From Nymphaea colorata (taxonomy: Eukaryota; Streptophyta; Magnoliopsida; Nymphaeales; Nymphaeaceae), in NCBI RefSeq assembly GCF_008831285.2, contig NW_022204507.1, positions 4,174,174 through 4,238,173 on the forward strand: a stretch of 64,000 nt of DNA, in the 5' to 3' direction. The translations under genes were made by a program, and so were the position numbers. The notes beneath the pieces are model-generated. The model made no database searches and was not told the DNA's origin. It saw only the letters and a list, made by a program, of their open reading frames with translations. Below are positions 25,422-36,739 of the stretch, in pieces. The first letter of the stretch is position 1. Each line of letters begins with the position of its first letter.

Positions 25422-28181
25422 TGATGCAGACCTTCCTATAGGGAGGCCAAGAACCGGGGCCCGCACACCAAGTGAGGGCAAGAGAGCCGAGTGCCTTCGG
25501 TCAGGTTTGCGGCCAGTATTATGGAAAGTGTAGATGGGCTAAAGGAGGCTAACGAAGAACTTGAAGTTGATGCAGCGGGAGGTGTGGGCAGAGCATCATC
25601 AGTGGAGCGCGGGCAGCGAGCTGAAGACTTCAAGGCTGAGCAGGCACAGGAACTATACCTAGATCCAGTTATAGCGAGTTCGAACCATCAGTCTAGTCCT
25701 GACCCGGTTCGCGTGGCAACCCTAAGGCCGAACTTAGGCAGGTTATATGGGTGAACCCATGAGAGAGAAGCCAAACTCACTGAACTTCCGAGACATCTGG
25801 TCTCGATTTCCCTTTCATGCATTTTCTTATAGTCGAGTCCTTCATTACAGCAAGTGTCTCGGTTCATGTGTTAGAACTGGTTTTATTTCAAGTACTCAAA
25901 CTCTTTTGTAAGTCTTTTTTCAGTATGCAATCAAGAATTAGAAGTAGAGCTTTTTGTGTGAATTGGCTCTCCCCTCTCTCTTCCTCTCATCATCTTACCA
26001 CCGATGACGGGAATTCCAAGGCTCCAAACCATGGCTCTGGTTGATGCAAAATAGGTTTGGAGATGACCTTTGAGGCCACCACAAATCCTCTAAGAGCATC
26101 TTCATCCTACGCACAAATTCCCTGACCGAATCGCCATCTTCTCACGGTGCAACTACTTCATCCCCAGAAGAAGTTAGAGGATGGAGAACTATCTTGGGAA
26201 GGCTTGACGGAAATCGACTCGTGGCTCTAGTCGACTAGTAATCAAGCAACGACTCCGGCTGATAGGGATTAAGGGAGGAACTGAGTTCATCTCCTGGTTC
26301 CTTCCACCTCGAGCAGAGCTTAAGACAGGTTAAGATCGGCCCTAGTAAGCTTCTTAATCTCTGTCAAAATCAGGCACCGGAAAGGTAGATCACAGCCTAG
26401 TTTATCAGATTGATTGTCAAGGAGAGAATCCAAAGGTTCATTGGAATCCATTGGTAGAAGGCCAGTCAGATTTCTGTGAATTCAAATGGTGAATCAACTG
26501 GAGAATTCTGTCCTCGGAAGCAGCAAGTCACTCCGCATCAATTCGAGAATTGCTGTCTAGAAAGGAGATGGATTTTCCCCAATAGCTGACCCTTAATCAA
26601 CCACATCGCTTGCTCGGCTTGGCAGAAACCAAGCAGTACCTGGGTGAAAGTTGCAGGCAAAATCTGAAGCAACGAAGGGCGAATTTCACTCTCTCGTTCA
26701 CCCCAGCATAATCACCCAGATCTTAGCAACATCCCCACCAAGTTTCAGGTGAATCCGACCAGCCATCGCGAAGAACTCGCTCCCCGTCGGAAATCTGTGT
26801 GCTACAACCGGATTGACCAATTGCTGTTACTTTTTCGATCAGTTTTTGGTCCAGCCCCATCATTTCAGTGGATTGCCGATTTGCCCATGGTCAGTTTGAT
26901 TCAATACTAGAGTTCGAATTAATTGGCAAGGGTATTCCCATAAAGACGGCACTAAATTGAGTTAAGGAGAGGGTGCAGTCTGCAACCGTTACACGTCGCA
27001 GCCTCCTCTTGAGCTCCCCATCCTAAAAGACGAGAGTTACAAATCCCTCCACCGAGTGTCTCTTCAGCCGTTCACCTCCACTCGCACCATCATCAGCCAT
27101 CATTGAGGAGTTAAGGTACGTATTCAATTTCCTTGGCTAGGGAGACCCTTCTCAAACCTCTTAGCCTCTTCACCTCTCATAACAAACCCTTTCCACTTCA
27201 CGCAAGCCTTAATCAACCTCCACCTCATGCTAACTCCTCCTCCTCGTCATTACTAGCCTTCACCCATCATTAGCAAACCACTCCTCTCGCATGTCTCTTG
27301 ACTTAAACCCGTTAGCCTAACTGATCCTAATCATTAGTGTCATCTTCTCTCAGGTAACTCTCCACCCTCTCTCGCACAACCCTTCACCTATCTCTAAGCC
27401 ATAACCGACCCTCTCAGGAATTAACCTCCATCTCACGTCTAGACCAAGCCCACTCCACTACCGAACCACTTCCAACTAGACCTAACCCGCTTCACCTAAA
27501 CCGAGCCTGCCCTATACCAAGCTCACCTCCTTGTTCCCAGCTTGGCCGTCCCCTTCCATTGCCGGGACACTCCATCTCTCTCGGCCAGCTTCCACCAGTC
27601 CACAAGCTGTCCTAGGCCAGGCAGGCCTAGCCTTCGTTCCACATCCTTGGTGAGATATCTGAGAGTGGATTTTCCACTGGCTTTCTCTCGGATCTATTGC
27701 TGTTTAAGTCGATATCTCATCGGGTAGGTAACTTCTCAACATCCTATAGAACGGGGTTACGGGTGTAATTGTTTTCTAAACCAGGCTCTAGCCAATTGGT
27801 ACTGTCAGTAGTCCCTCCAAGGCACCTTGGCAAGGACACGGCTGTGGGTAGCTAGACCACCAACGGTAAAGGGCATGGTTTGGCCATTCTAGGGATTGTA
27901 TGAATGGTTTTGAATGAATGTTGGGTGAGTTAAATTTGTATCACTCACGTTTGTAAAAACCTTGATCCCCTTAGTGTTGTAGTAGGATTTAAACCGTGGG
28001 TCTGGGAAAACACTTGTATCTTTTACCCAGGGTACTATTAAGCTGGGGTTGCTGTCCGGTGGGGATATAGTTTGTAAATATAATTTGCTTAAGTTTGGAC
28101 TTTAGGCTCCCGTGAGTTGATTCTGGACTTGGGATCTATTCTCGGGCGTAGAAATCACTAGCCGGCTCTAGGTTCCCACCA
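25422..28181 (+). mobile_element. 3' LTR of the chromovirus (copy 2)
   Basis: Equivalent of 11972-14728. It is 2760 bp here because a few single bases missing from copy 1 are present (for example TCAGATTGATT near 26406). It ends TTCCCACCA and is followed by TGCAA (28182-28186). Confidence 0.82.
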
Positions 28182-28186
28182 TGCAA

Positions 28187-29225
28187 CAAGTTTTAAATTT
28201 GAAATTATACTGGATATGGATCAAAATTTGATCTGCCGACTTAAAAGATCAAAAAGTCCCCCACTACATTCAACTGACATTCTCCAAAATCAAATAAATC
28301 CCCTTGATGTCCTTGCCCTTATGAGTCTTTTGGACATATTTTATGAGCATCCCAGGAATCTTGGTTCATTACGCAATAGAGGGATGCGAAAAAACAGTCC
28401 ACCACATTCCTTTTCGAACACCTTATACCTTGCTTACAAACTTTTCGAGAAAGAGATTTCGTTGTACAAATCACTCTTGCTTTTAGATGGAAGCTGGGAA
28501 TTTGGTGCTTTTAGATTTGGATAGGAAACCTTTTAAATTTTACGGAGCAGGGATCTGGTCGAGCTTCTAATTTTTACTAATGCTACTCCGTGCCGCACTT
28601 TATTTCTTTTATGTCTATCTATTTATTGCCACAACCATGAGATCCCATGTATGTACCATTTATCGATTCCAATCACATACAAAGCATATGTTAATCGATA
28701 ATCTGTCAATCATTTGCTACCCAAACTTCAATTTTAATTCAAATTCCAATATCATTAGGCATTTGGTAAGAAAAATTTTGTGCTCTTCAAACACATTTTC
28801 TTAAAACACATGTTATGTTCTTATTTTGAGAAGAATGATCCAGTTATGGTCATCGTTCCTAAATTAAGCAATCAAATGCTATAAGTAAGTAATTAGATCA
28901 TATTTCCTAAAACAAAAGCATAGAATTCTTGAAACACATGTTCTAAAAATGTTCTGTGTTCCAAGTGCATAATATTCTCATTGAGTAGTCTACTTATACA
29001 TAATATCAGGTATTACTTAACCAATTAACCTTCTCTTGTGGCGTCTATGCTTTTGTGATAAGATACATCTCTTAAGATCACATGGACTTCTTGGAATGAA
29101 TTTTAGCTTTTATTCCAGGCATTTGATGTGAGTGCTCTGATCGGCACATCTTCATTTGTGTTGAAATCTGGTACTTTTGATCTCCAATATGTATGTTCTG
29201 GTTCAGATGGGAGAAACTTGGCAAG
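28187..29225. other. AT-rich host sequence between LTR element and SBP1 remnant (copy 2)
   Basis: Equivalent of 14734-15767. Nothing is recognisable in 28187-29117. From about 29118 the frame may carry a weak trace of an upstream SBP1 exon, not strong enough to call. Confidence 0.5.
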
Positions 29226-30264
29226 TCCTCTATTTGGATATGACATCTGGTATCAGCCTTGACACAAGACCATGATTAGTTCATCATGGGGAGCACCAAA
29301 ATCTTTTACAAAAGGATTCAGTCTCCAACACGTAGAAGATGGTCGTTATGAAGACATCTACATGTATACAGCTGGCCGAATGGTGAACTGAAATAGACTG
29401 GACCTTGGTAACTCAGATCTCTTACCTTTGGAGGTCAGTGTGACAGTGTCAAATATCGTCGCCCTAAAAAGTGCACCCTATGCTTGATATGATCATCTAT
29501 TGTAGTGGCTATTACTTATGACTAATTTAATACTGTTCTGCAGGTTCTATACAGGTTACATTGGGTCTGCATTAAGCTGCAACATGATTAGGTTTTTCCA
29601 CACTCCAAGTGGATCGTGGAGCCATGAGGTACCATTTGTTGATGTTCACATTACTGTAAGTGTGCATATGTGAGAGAGTACTGGAAAGAGAGGGGGTCCT
29701 AAGTTGCTTGTTTGTTTCTTCTATGTTGCAATATCTGTGACACCTTTCGGAATTGGATTATGCCCGACATGCCTGGACTTATATCTGATTTCGTTATCTC
29801 ACTGGATGTTCGCTTCCTTTACTTCTCAAACGGGTGGCATGGTGATGTCAGGCAATACAACATTGAGGACCTTTCAAAGCCTGTTTTGACTGGACAACTA
29901 TGGGTTGGTGGACTCGTTCAGTAGGGAAGCCAGATAGCTGCAGTATCTAAAGATGGGCTGTAGTCTCAGTTTGATGTTCCGGAAGTAAAAGTGTGTGTTT
30001 AAGTCATTGTTGTTCTTACATTTTCTTGCTTTTCTCAGGGAAACAGACTCAGAGGTGGGCCACAAATTATCCGGTTGAGCTTGGATGGTAAGAGATTGTA
30101 GGTGACTAACTCACTCTTTAGCACATGGGATCGGCAATTCTATCCAGAGATTTTGGAGGAGGGCTCACATATGCTGCAGATTGACATGGACACAAAGAAG
30201 GGTGGATTGAAACTGAATCCAAACTTCTTTGTAGATTTTGGGCTTGAACCTGATGGTCCTATTT
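29226..30264 (+). pseudogene. Selenium-binding protein 1 (methanethiol oxidase) gene, 3' half, decayed (copy 2)
   Basis: SBP1 family proteins are cytosolic metal-binding beta-propellers that bind selenium and oxidise methanethiol. Four exon blocks are visible in order. 29227-29433 reads LFGYDIWYQP, HKTMISSSWGAP, FTKGFSLQHVEDG and LDLGNSDLLPLE, with GTCAGT after it. 29544-29628 follows a CTGCAG acceptor and reads TGYIGSALSCNMIRFFHT then SGSWSHE. About 29750-29985 reads NWIMPDMPGLISDFVISLD, HGDVRQYNIED and GQLWVGGLVQ. 30040-30264 follows a CTCAG acceptor and reads [40 protein letters not shown] and [14 protein letters not shown]. Premature stops occur after WYQP, in the 'GELKQ' region, after GGLVQ and after DGKRL. 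The N-terminal half and the final 'HEMRYPGGDCTSDIWI' block are missing. The His in HGDVRQY is retained, but the product cannot be made. Confidence 0.92.
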
Positions 30265-30800
30265 AGGGTTGACTTCGTGGTCGTTTCAGAATAAATAAGA
30301 TGAGAATGGAAATAAGATGCATATTCAAATAAGAGTGCCCATTATGTTGAAGTGTCACATGGGAATTGCTCAAGAAGCATGATGCCTTGGATTGTTGGAT
30401 TAATTTGGAGAATTCAAAGAGGTGGCATGTCAACATCATCGATAAGTTTTTAAATGCAAAAGTAGATGTCTTCATCGCATGTTCTCCCTCTGTTGCATGT
30501 TTTCCCACCTTCATGGATGAAAAATGTTTCCCATCAAATAAATGTTGGTGAAAATTTTTCCCCAATTCTTTTTTTTTTTTGCCCCACATCATCCAAGAAA
30601 GAGGACAAAAAGATGGATTGGTTGCGGGCCACTTGAGTACAGAGTCAATAATGGAATGCAGCGAAACTAGCCCATCCATATCAAGGTATAGTGGACAAGG
30701 CTCGAGCTGTCCAACCCCACCAAAGCACAGATTGAATCCTCTGTGGTTATTGCAGGTTCGAATTAGAGGAAGGATCAGTGTTTCAGGACCAGGCTAAGAC
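30265..30800. other. Sequence downstream of the SBP1 remnant
   Basis: Non-coding, AT-rich sequence with a T11 run near 30570-30580. Contig 1 ends at the equivalent of 30559, just before this homopolymer. I see no gene here. Confidence 0.5.
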
Positions 30801-31202
30801 TCACTTATAAAACGGCAGTGGCCTAGAAGGCAGTGGAGAACGGGCAAGTGGCCCGGAGGGCAGTGGAGAATGGGCAAATGACCGAGGGTGAGAGAGAGAA
30901 GAGGATTTTGGGGGCGAAACGGATGAGGAAGATTTATGAGCGAAAAAGAAGCAACACAAAATAGTGCTGGGTGGGTGAGCCTCTGTCTGTGTGTGAAATG
31001 TGTAAGAGGGTGTTACGTGCCTGCATGACATTTGCTGCAGATGAGATGCCAAGGTGTAATGGGAATCAATGACAGCGATGAGGGAGACGATGGCACTGAA
31101 TGAGCAAAGGCCAGCCAAAGCACCGGCAACTGTGGCAGCGGTGGTGGCAGATGCAGGAGGAGGAGGAAGAGACATACACGAGTTAGACTCTTGAAGAGAC
31201 AT
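30801..31202 (-). CDS. Hypothetical minus-strand frame with hydrophobic segment
   Basis: An open frame of 133 codons begins MSLQESNSCMSLPPPPAS, followed by an Ala/Val/Leu-rich hydrophobic stretch (VAGALAGLCSFSAIVSLIAV, roughly residues 26-45) and a Ser/Pro-rich tail. The tail is produced by short direct repeats in the DNA near 30820-30885 (CAGTGGAGAACGGGCAAGTG-like units). A second local duplication of about 26 bp around ACATACACGA lies at 31170-31220. I do not recognise a family. Low complexity, repeats and the position beside a truncated LTR make this more likely non-coding. Confidence 0.2.
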   Translation of the reverse strand: MSLQESNSCMSLPPPPASATTAATVAGALAGLCSFSAIVSLIAVIDSHYTLASHLQQMSCRHVTPSYTFHTQTEAHPPSTILCCFFFAHKSSSSVSPPKSSSLSHPRSFAHSPLPSGPLARSPLPSRPLPFYK

Positions 31203-31394
31203 ACACGACTTAGACTCTTGAAACCATCTGCTTCTCCCCTCTTTTCTTGCTCTTCTGGAAAATTGATCAAGAAGTTTACGGTTTTCCTTTTTCTAATCTT
31301 GGCGTTGTTATGTGTTTTAGTTTGCCCTACAAATACTCTTCACGGGCACAAAGTTTGTTCTGGTTAATTGTTGTTTCTGGTTGGAGGAGATGGC

Positions 31395-31501
31395 CGCGCC
31401 TTCCTCTTTCTCGAAGATCTGATTCAACCTCACAATGCCCACCTACGTCTTCGGCAGCCTCCTCGGCCACACTCGGTTGTGCTCTAGATAGGTGCACATC
31501 A
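31395..31501 (-). mobile_element. Truncated 3' LTR stub of the minus-strand Ty3/gypsy element
   Basis: Read on the minus strand, TGATGTGCACC from 31501 matches the start of the 5' LTR (TGATGTGCATC from 36081). Both continue with TGTGGCCGAGGAGGCTGCCG. It is preceded by AAGGGGGGTGGACT (31515-31502), a good polypurine tract. Similarity fades after about 100 bp, so the remaining 2.4 kb of the LTR is lost. Confidence 0.78.
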
Positions 31502-31515
31502 AGTCCACCCCCCTT

Positions 31516-32040
31516 GAATGGAGCTTGTCTCCAAGCTCTATTTTGACACTCATCACGGTCTGTTGGAACTGCCTTAATGCAGTTCACATCTCCACCCTCA
31601 CCTACCCAGCTTGGATGAGGACCATAGTCCCTCGGCAAGGACCTTAGTAAAGACATTTGGTATATGGGAGGTCCTTGGTCAACCCTGTAGGAATTCGTCA
31701 TGAACCCAATTTCCTGACGTCCTCTATCATGGGCTTGCCAAAGTCGGGCCCCAGTTTTGTCATCGAACTTCTCAACAAGTAACTGTTTTTGGTCCTTGTT
31801 GTTAGCAATAGCACACCATGCTTCCACTGCTCTCTTAGCCTTCACCTCGAGCATATAATATGACTGTATAGGGTTTGTCATAACAGTCTTGGACTGTTAC
31901 TGCAATTTGCTGCATTTGAGCCTCTTTCAGTTGTGATTCCTTCTTTCCCATGGAAGAACTACTGCCGATCTGGTCTGACCCTTCTCCCGGACCTTGTGCT
32001 GCTATGGTCTTTGCAGACTTTGTGCTGCTATGGTCTTTGC
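31516..32040 (-). other. Internal retroelement sequence of unknown origin
   Basis: Between the protease remnant and the 3' polypurine tract the minus strand keeps long open frames (31327-31881 and the tail of 31835-32254), with stretches such as SYYMLEVKAKRAVEAWC and DDKTGARLWQAHDRGRQEIG. It does not look like reverse transcriptase, RNase H or integrase. A 24-26 bp unit (TGTGCTGCTATGGTCTTTGC) is tandemly duplicated at about 31997-32045. It could be captured host sequence or a clade-specific region. Confidence 0.4.
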
Positions 32041-32567
32041 AGACTTCACTTTTACCACCTATCAATTGAGCTGTTCCTGGACTTATGAAATTAGTAGCCG
32101 ATCCCGTGTCTAGGAGAGCTAATACTTTATGGTTACTGATGTATCGTGTGACATCGCACCTAGCTGCCATCATGAGATTCATTGTTTGGCCTTTCTTCCT
32201 GGCTATCTTGCTCTCTATCTGATTGCTCAACTTTATACTCTTCATCTTCGTCATCTATGACTACGAACAACTTGATCTCTTTGCACTTATGTCCATGAAA
32301 CCACTTGTCATCACAATGATAACACAACCCCTTTGCCATTCTCTCATCCCGCTCTTGCTGGGTAATGTATTGTTTCTTAGGGCTGTTAGAGGTTGGCTGT
32401 GGTACCTCCTTCTTCTTTGGTAACATTTCTGGATCTGGCGGTCTGGTACGATGTGGGTCAAACCTTTTGCCTTGCTCTTGGAGAGTCTGTTTCTGTTCCA
32501 TTTTCTCTTCTTTGTGTCGGGCAACTTTCATGCATATCTTTAAGTCAGGAGATTCTTGGGAAAGCAC
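32041..32567 (-). pseudogene. Ty3/gypsy nucleocapsid and protease region
   Basis: This continues the gag frame after a one-base shift. 32567-32160 on the minus strand carries a basic linker rich in Lys, Glu and Pro, then the zinc knuckle CYHCDDKWFHGHKC, the CX2C...GHxC form common in plant chromoviruses. The frame then shifts back, and the stretch from 32254 includes ALLDTGSATNFIS, the aspartic protease active site (DTG). Two compensating frameshifts mean gag-protease is not open. The protease breaks off into unrelated sequence after about 30 residues, so RT, RNase H and integrase are missing. Without pol this copy could only have moved with help in trans. Confidence 0.85.
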
Positions 32568-33487
32568 AACAACTGAATATAACGATGCAATCCCTCAATG
32601 AAAGCTCCTACTAATGCTGCTTCATCCCAACCTCGTACTTGGTAAGATAAACTTTCAAACTTGTGTTGATAATCCAACACCATCCCGGTTTGAGTGAGAT
32701 TCTTAAACTGCACATTGAAATCTGTAATTCTGGAATCTTCAAACCTACTCATCAGCTCATTCTTGAACTGCTCCCAGGTTTGATTTGGCTCTCGGTAGCT
32801 AATCCACTGAAACCACTTCAAGGCTTCCCCTTCGAAGTACATCATCACGTAGGTAACTTTCTTATCATTTGGTATGCCTTGACACTGAAAATATCTTTCA
32901 GCTTTGAAAACCCATTCATGAGTTTGCTGTCCACTAAATCTTGAAAATTTGATCTTAAGTGCTGGCGCTCTTGCTTCAACCAGATTTCGGTTTTCTCGCC
33001 CTTGATGCCCTACCGGCTGTCTCCTATCATCAACCGGCCGATTAGCTTCCTCATGATCCTCCCAAACTGGTCTTTGATGATCATGGACTGGTGGTGGTTG
33101 GCGTTCCCCTTGTGATTCAACCCTAAGATTAGGTTGATCAGTCCCCTCACGCCTATCTCCCACATTTGGCAATCCCTTAGACCGATTTAAGAGTTTTTCT
33201 AATTCTTCAAGTATGTTAATAGCTATCGGTCCTTCATGATTATTTTGTCTTTCATAAGACGTGCTAGGTGTATTAGACCTGGTTTTGCCACGATTCTCAC
33301 GGTTTATAACACTTTGCATAGCCTTTTCAACCTGCTCCATGCGTTGGTTGAGTTGATGGTTTGAAGAAGTAACTGTGGTAATCAATTGCATCATACGGTC
33401 CAGCTTGTTGTTTATTGAAGTCATCTTGCTATCTATCCCATTCATCTTGCTCTCCATCTGAGCTATCTTCTCATTTCCGAAATCCAA
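32540..33487 (-). pseudogene. Ty3/gypsy gag (capsid)
   Basis: This is a 315-codon frame on the minus strand. The N-terminal third is a predicted coiled coil (MESKMNGIDSKMTSINNKLD and following heptads). A charged linker follows, then the retrotransposon gag domain: LKIKFSRFSGQQTHEWVFKA, a YFEGEALKWFQW block, TWEQFKNELMSRFE and LDYQHKFESLSYQV. This matches the plant gag family found in Tekay and Reina chromoviruses. The start ATG lies about 50 bp after the primer-binding site. The frame is lost after FIEGLHRYIQLL by a one-base indel, after which the nucleocapsid continues in the next frame. Confidence 0.9.
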
Positions 33488-33538
33488 CTCTGCGACAACT
33501 TGACCATCATATTTGCTGTGTCAAAGACCCCAAAACAA

Positions 33539-33549
33539 CTCTGATACCA
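33539..33549 (-). promoter_or_regulatory. Primer-binding site (initiator tRNA-Met)
   Basis: On the minus strand TGGTATCAGAG lies two bases after the LTR end (CGCATCA). It is complementary to the 3' end of the initiator methionine tRNA, the usual primer for plant LTR retrotransposons. Confidence 0.92.
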
Positions 33550-33551
33550 CT

Positions 33552-36081
33552 TGATGCGACCTGCCATTGTAGATGCTCAAAAGGTGCGAAGTTGCAATCG
33601 ATTCCCAAGATCTATTGGGGCTAACACGCTGAGGAAGGTTAAAAGAATAGGGATTACAAAATTTTGTTCCCAAGTCGGACACAAACCCGACAGAATATAT
33701 CTCTTAGGACTGATATACAAGTGGTGGTTCCCTCCCAAGTTTCAACCTACTACAAATCAAGAATGGGAATGTGAGACTTTACAACCATCAACGATACAAG
33801 AAGATCTCTTCCTCACTCTACAATCACATCATCCATGCCAAACCATACATTCAATCCCTAGGTCAAGCATTCCACACCCTTTGCCCTAGGACAGTCCGGC
33901 AGCTTGGGAATGTGTCCTCAGCTGGGTGAGCTTTGGAGGATTCCCGAATGGCTGCAAGCCCGAAGGTTGGCTTGAAATCAAATGCACCCGCCCACGCAGC
34001 TATAGGGGGTTTCGGATGTACCTTGCTGGAACTAGTTCAGCACTCACCGAGGAAGAAGGCCAAGTATATCCTCGGTATTCAGCAATACTCCATAGCTCAA
34101 TCGGCTACAAGTCCTTTGATGGTGGTCAATCTCCAATACGCAGGCTCCTAGTGTTTAAGACAACACTAGCAGTTTATTGTTCTTGTAAGAAACAGCTGAA
34201 CAGAAAGTAACGGAGGAGGTGTGTCACCCGAATAGTAGGAAACCCCAATTGTGTGATGTAGATTGGCATAAACTATCTTCAGATTGGCACTGAAGATCAC
34301 CCTTTCCCTTCAAATGGACTGTAGATTGGAATGAAGTCCACCACCAGCCTGCTATGCCTGTGATGTGCGCTTCCAAAAAATATGAGCAGTAACTTTATGC
34401 AATCAAAAATCTCAGATTAATGCAGGAGTGGAGATGCTTCACTGGAGATTAGGGGGATGCTGGCAACGAATGGGTGACGACGCACGCCCCTTCAAGGCAG
34501 CTCCTTGCTACAAGATCGAGCTCCAATATGTTTTGATTTTCGTAGATTGCCATTGCTTTCTTTAGAACAGGAATTCAGCCTCTGTTTCTTCATCTTCAAT
34601 CAACCGATTCCTCACTGTTTCACTCCATAGCTCGTCGCAAGGGATACGCAACAATTAGACACAGATTGTGACAGTAAGAATCGATTGTTAAAAGAATTGA
34701 AATCGATCCAAGTCAGTCATTAGTCGATCTGCCTGAAACAGGGATCGTTCTTGCCTGAACTCGTCAGCATCTCAAATCCTTCGATCTCAGTCAGATCAGA
34801 CCGATCTATTCTTCGCGTTAGATGAGTTGACTCAAAACAATCAGAACATCAGCATCCTCTCCACTTCTCATCGGGTAAACAGGAAGTGCTCGCGGTAGAA
34901 TATCCATGGAGAAGGATTTCTTACCAATTGAGAAGTTCCTCCCGCTGTCGACGTGTAGTTCAGGAATTCCTCGGATGAGCTATGATCTGCTGCGCAACTG
35001 AGTGATCCTTCTTCTGATTCCAGCCTCTAAGTGCCTCAGGGATTGGAGAACACTTGCACTGTGATCGGATCTACTTCTGCACTGTATTCGACGTCTACAG
35101 TTCCGGTAGCCTTCCCGGTTTGGCTCCTCTGGTTCTGTAGGTGATCTTCTTCTCCAGCAAAGTCTCCTCCGCTGGCCAAGATTTTGGCACCACACTTAAG
35201 CAGCTCAAACTCTCTCGCACGGGAGAGAAAAGGTTTCTTTCATTGATTCAATTTCCAAAAGCTAAAAGTTTTGTCACAGTCTCCAGCTTATATGCCGCTG
35301 GACTGTCTCAAGTTTAACCCGTTGTCTCAGACTGATACGAGCACAAGACCTGACTCAATCAAATCCAAGACAAAACAAATACAATGACTCAGTCTGGGCT
35401 TGAACCCAGCCGTGACATGCTCAGGTTAGCCTGACTTCTTGCCAAATAACCTGACCCGGATGCACCCTTGGTTGTGCCCAGTCTTCCTTGGTCTCTTACA
35501 GCTGATGCAATCTTTCTGTGCCCGAGCCAGCAACCTCTACTCTTCAGCCTTGCCCTGCTGACCACTGACCTGACCGAACCTAGGCCCTTCCATGCTCTGC
35601 TCAGCTGACCGAACCTTGCTTGAACCCATTGTATGCTCCTCCCTCTCGTCACTGGGTGCAATCTTTAGGATGCAACTCTGTTTAGTCTTCAGATTAACCT
35701 CACAACAGATATCGCTGCCCTCCGCAAACTCCATCACCGGCTTGCACCTAATGCCTTACGCTTCGGTCTCGTTAGAAGTAAGGTTAACCTCACTGGCCTT
35801 CGGACTGCATATCTCAATCGGCCCTTCAGTCTTGCGCTCTACATTTAGCACCTCGGCTTTGCTTGACATGGAATTAGCCTCACTTCGCTCAAAACACCTT
35901 GGCCCTCCCTGTATCTTCTCTCGGTTAACCTCACAATGCCTAAAAGTCAATAGGTTCAACTGATGTTGCGCTAGCCATCTCCCCGCTTCCGACCATGACT
36001 GTGATAGCAGCTGGTATCCCGCCTCTGTCCTCGGCAGCCTCCTCGGCCACACTCGGCTGTGCACTAGGTAGATGCACATCA
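33552..36081 (-). mobile_element. 5' LTR of the minus-strand Ty3/gypsy element
   Basis: The LTR is 2530 bp and reads on the minus strand from TGATGTGCATCTACC (36081) to GGTCGCATCA (33552), giving the short terminal inverted repeat TGATG...CATCA. A TATA-like CATATAAG sits mid-LTR (about 35286-35293 on the plus strand). Open frames of 60-110 codons in it have no recognisable content. It is a different family from the plus-strand chromovirus at 6538, although both LTRs open with TGATG. No target duplication can be tested because the other LTR is truncated. Confidence 0.85.
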
Positions 36082-36109
36082 ACATCAAATCAGTTAAAGA
36101 TTCCTTTTT

Positions 36110-36734
36110 GGTTATCTCCTCTACCTTCTGTTGACGGTTTCACAGATTAATGTACAAAAAAAAATGGAGTCAGCCTCCAGTGCCAAATTCTAGACTGAAA
36201 AGGTAGGTGAGAAACTCCTAGAATTGGAGCAGGCATCTACCTGCTTTGTTTAGAACCAAAATGTATTTGAAAAGGAAGCAGGTGGTGACTTCAAGCTCCC
36301 TGCACATAACAAGATAGTATAGGAGGCCTGCTCGATACCAAGCATGTGAAAGGAAGAAAGATCCATGAAACTGAAAGCAACATGATCATAAGCTCAATAA
36401 ATCTGTTGATGGTCAAAAACATGAATCATCTGGTTCATGCCAAAATGTAACACAACGGTCTGCTTCTCTGAAGGACAATGAAGCAAGGGACTCAAGCAAG
36501 CCTCCTGGATCTCATGCACGTGAACAGAGGCCTTCTATGTTGCAACAGGAAAATCCTTCCAGCTTTCATACTGGACTGGACTTTTCTAAAGAGGCAAAAA
36601 AATCGGGCCACCATGGCAAGGCATCGCACCGAAGGATGGGAAAGAAATCAGTCTATCCTTTCTCGATATTGGCCAAGGATCAGCAGCAATCAGGAGCTTC
36701 AGAAAATATCAAGAGAGTATCCACTTCTACGTAG
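36110..36734 (+). pseudogene. 3' exon of an unrecognised gene
   Basis: An open frame of 119 codons runs from 36375 to a stop at 36732-36734. It is Ser-, Lys- and Gln-rich and hydrophilic, with stretches such as SHAREQRPSMLQQENPSS and GKKSVYPFSILAKDQQQSG. Upstream, from a possible TTTCACAG acceptor near 36150, the sequence keeps coding-like segments (KVGEKLLELEQAS, EKEAGGDFKLP) interrupted by stops. This looks like the decayed C-terminal part of a nuclear or cytoplasmic protein. I do not recognise the family, and there is no Met that would make it a stand-alone gene. Confidence 0.35.
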
Positions 36735-36739
36735 TTTGA

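Larger units (their letters stand above)
17187..30559. repeat. Second copy of the 13.4 kb duplication (contig overlap)
   Basis: This copy starts at the first base after the N run with AGGTTCTATGAGAG, identical to 3727 onwards, and follows the first copy to 30559, where the first contig ends. It continues into unique sequence from 30560. Small deletions relative to the first copy are concentrated in its first 5 kb, for example the missing bases in AAGTCAATGGTCATC near 17772. It is the better version for 14-17 kb equivalents, and the first copy is the better version for 3.7-8 kb equivalents. Confidence 0.93.

Noticed and set aside
3727-30559. A genuine recent tandem duplication of a gene-transposon block
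   Set aside because: The 100 N join, abrupt contig end, edge-clustered single-base indels and constant offset in the middle all fit an unmerged contig overlap better.
34980-36088. Several 65-120 codon frames at 34980-36088
   Set aside because: They lie within a retrotransposon LTR, overlap on both strands and have no recognisable content.
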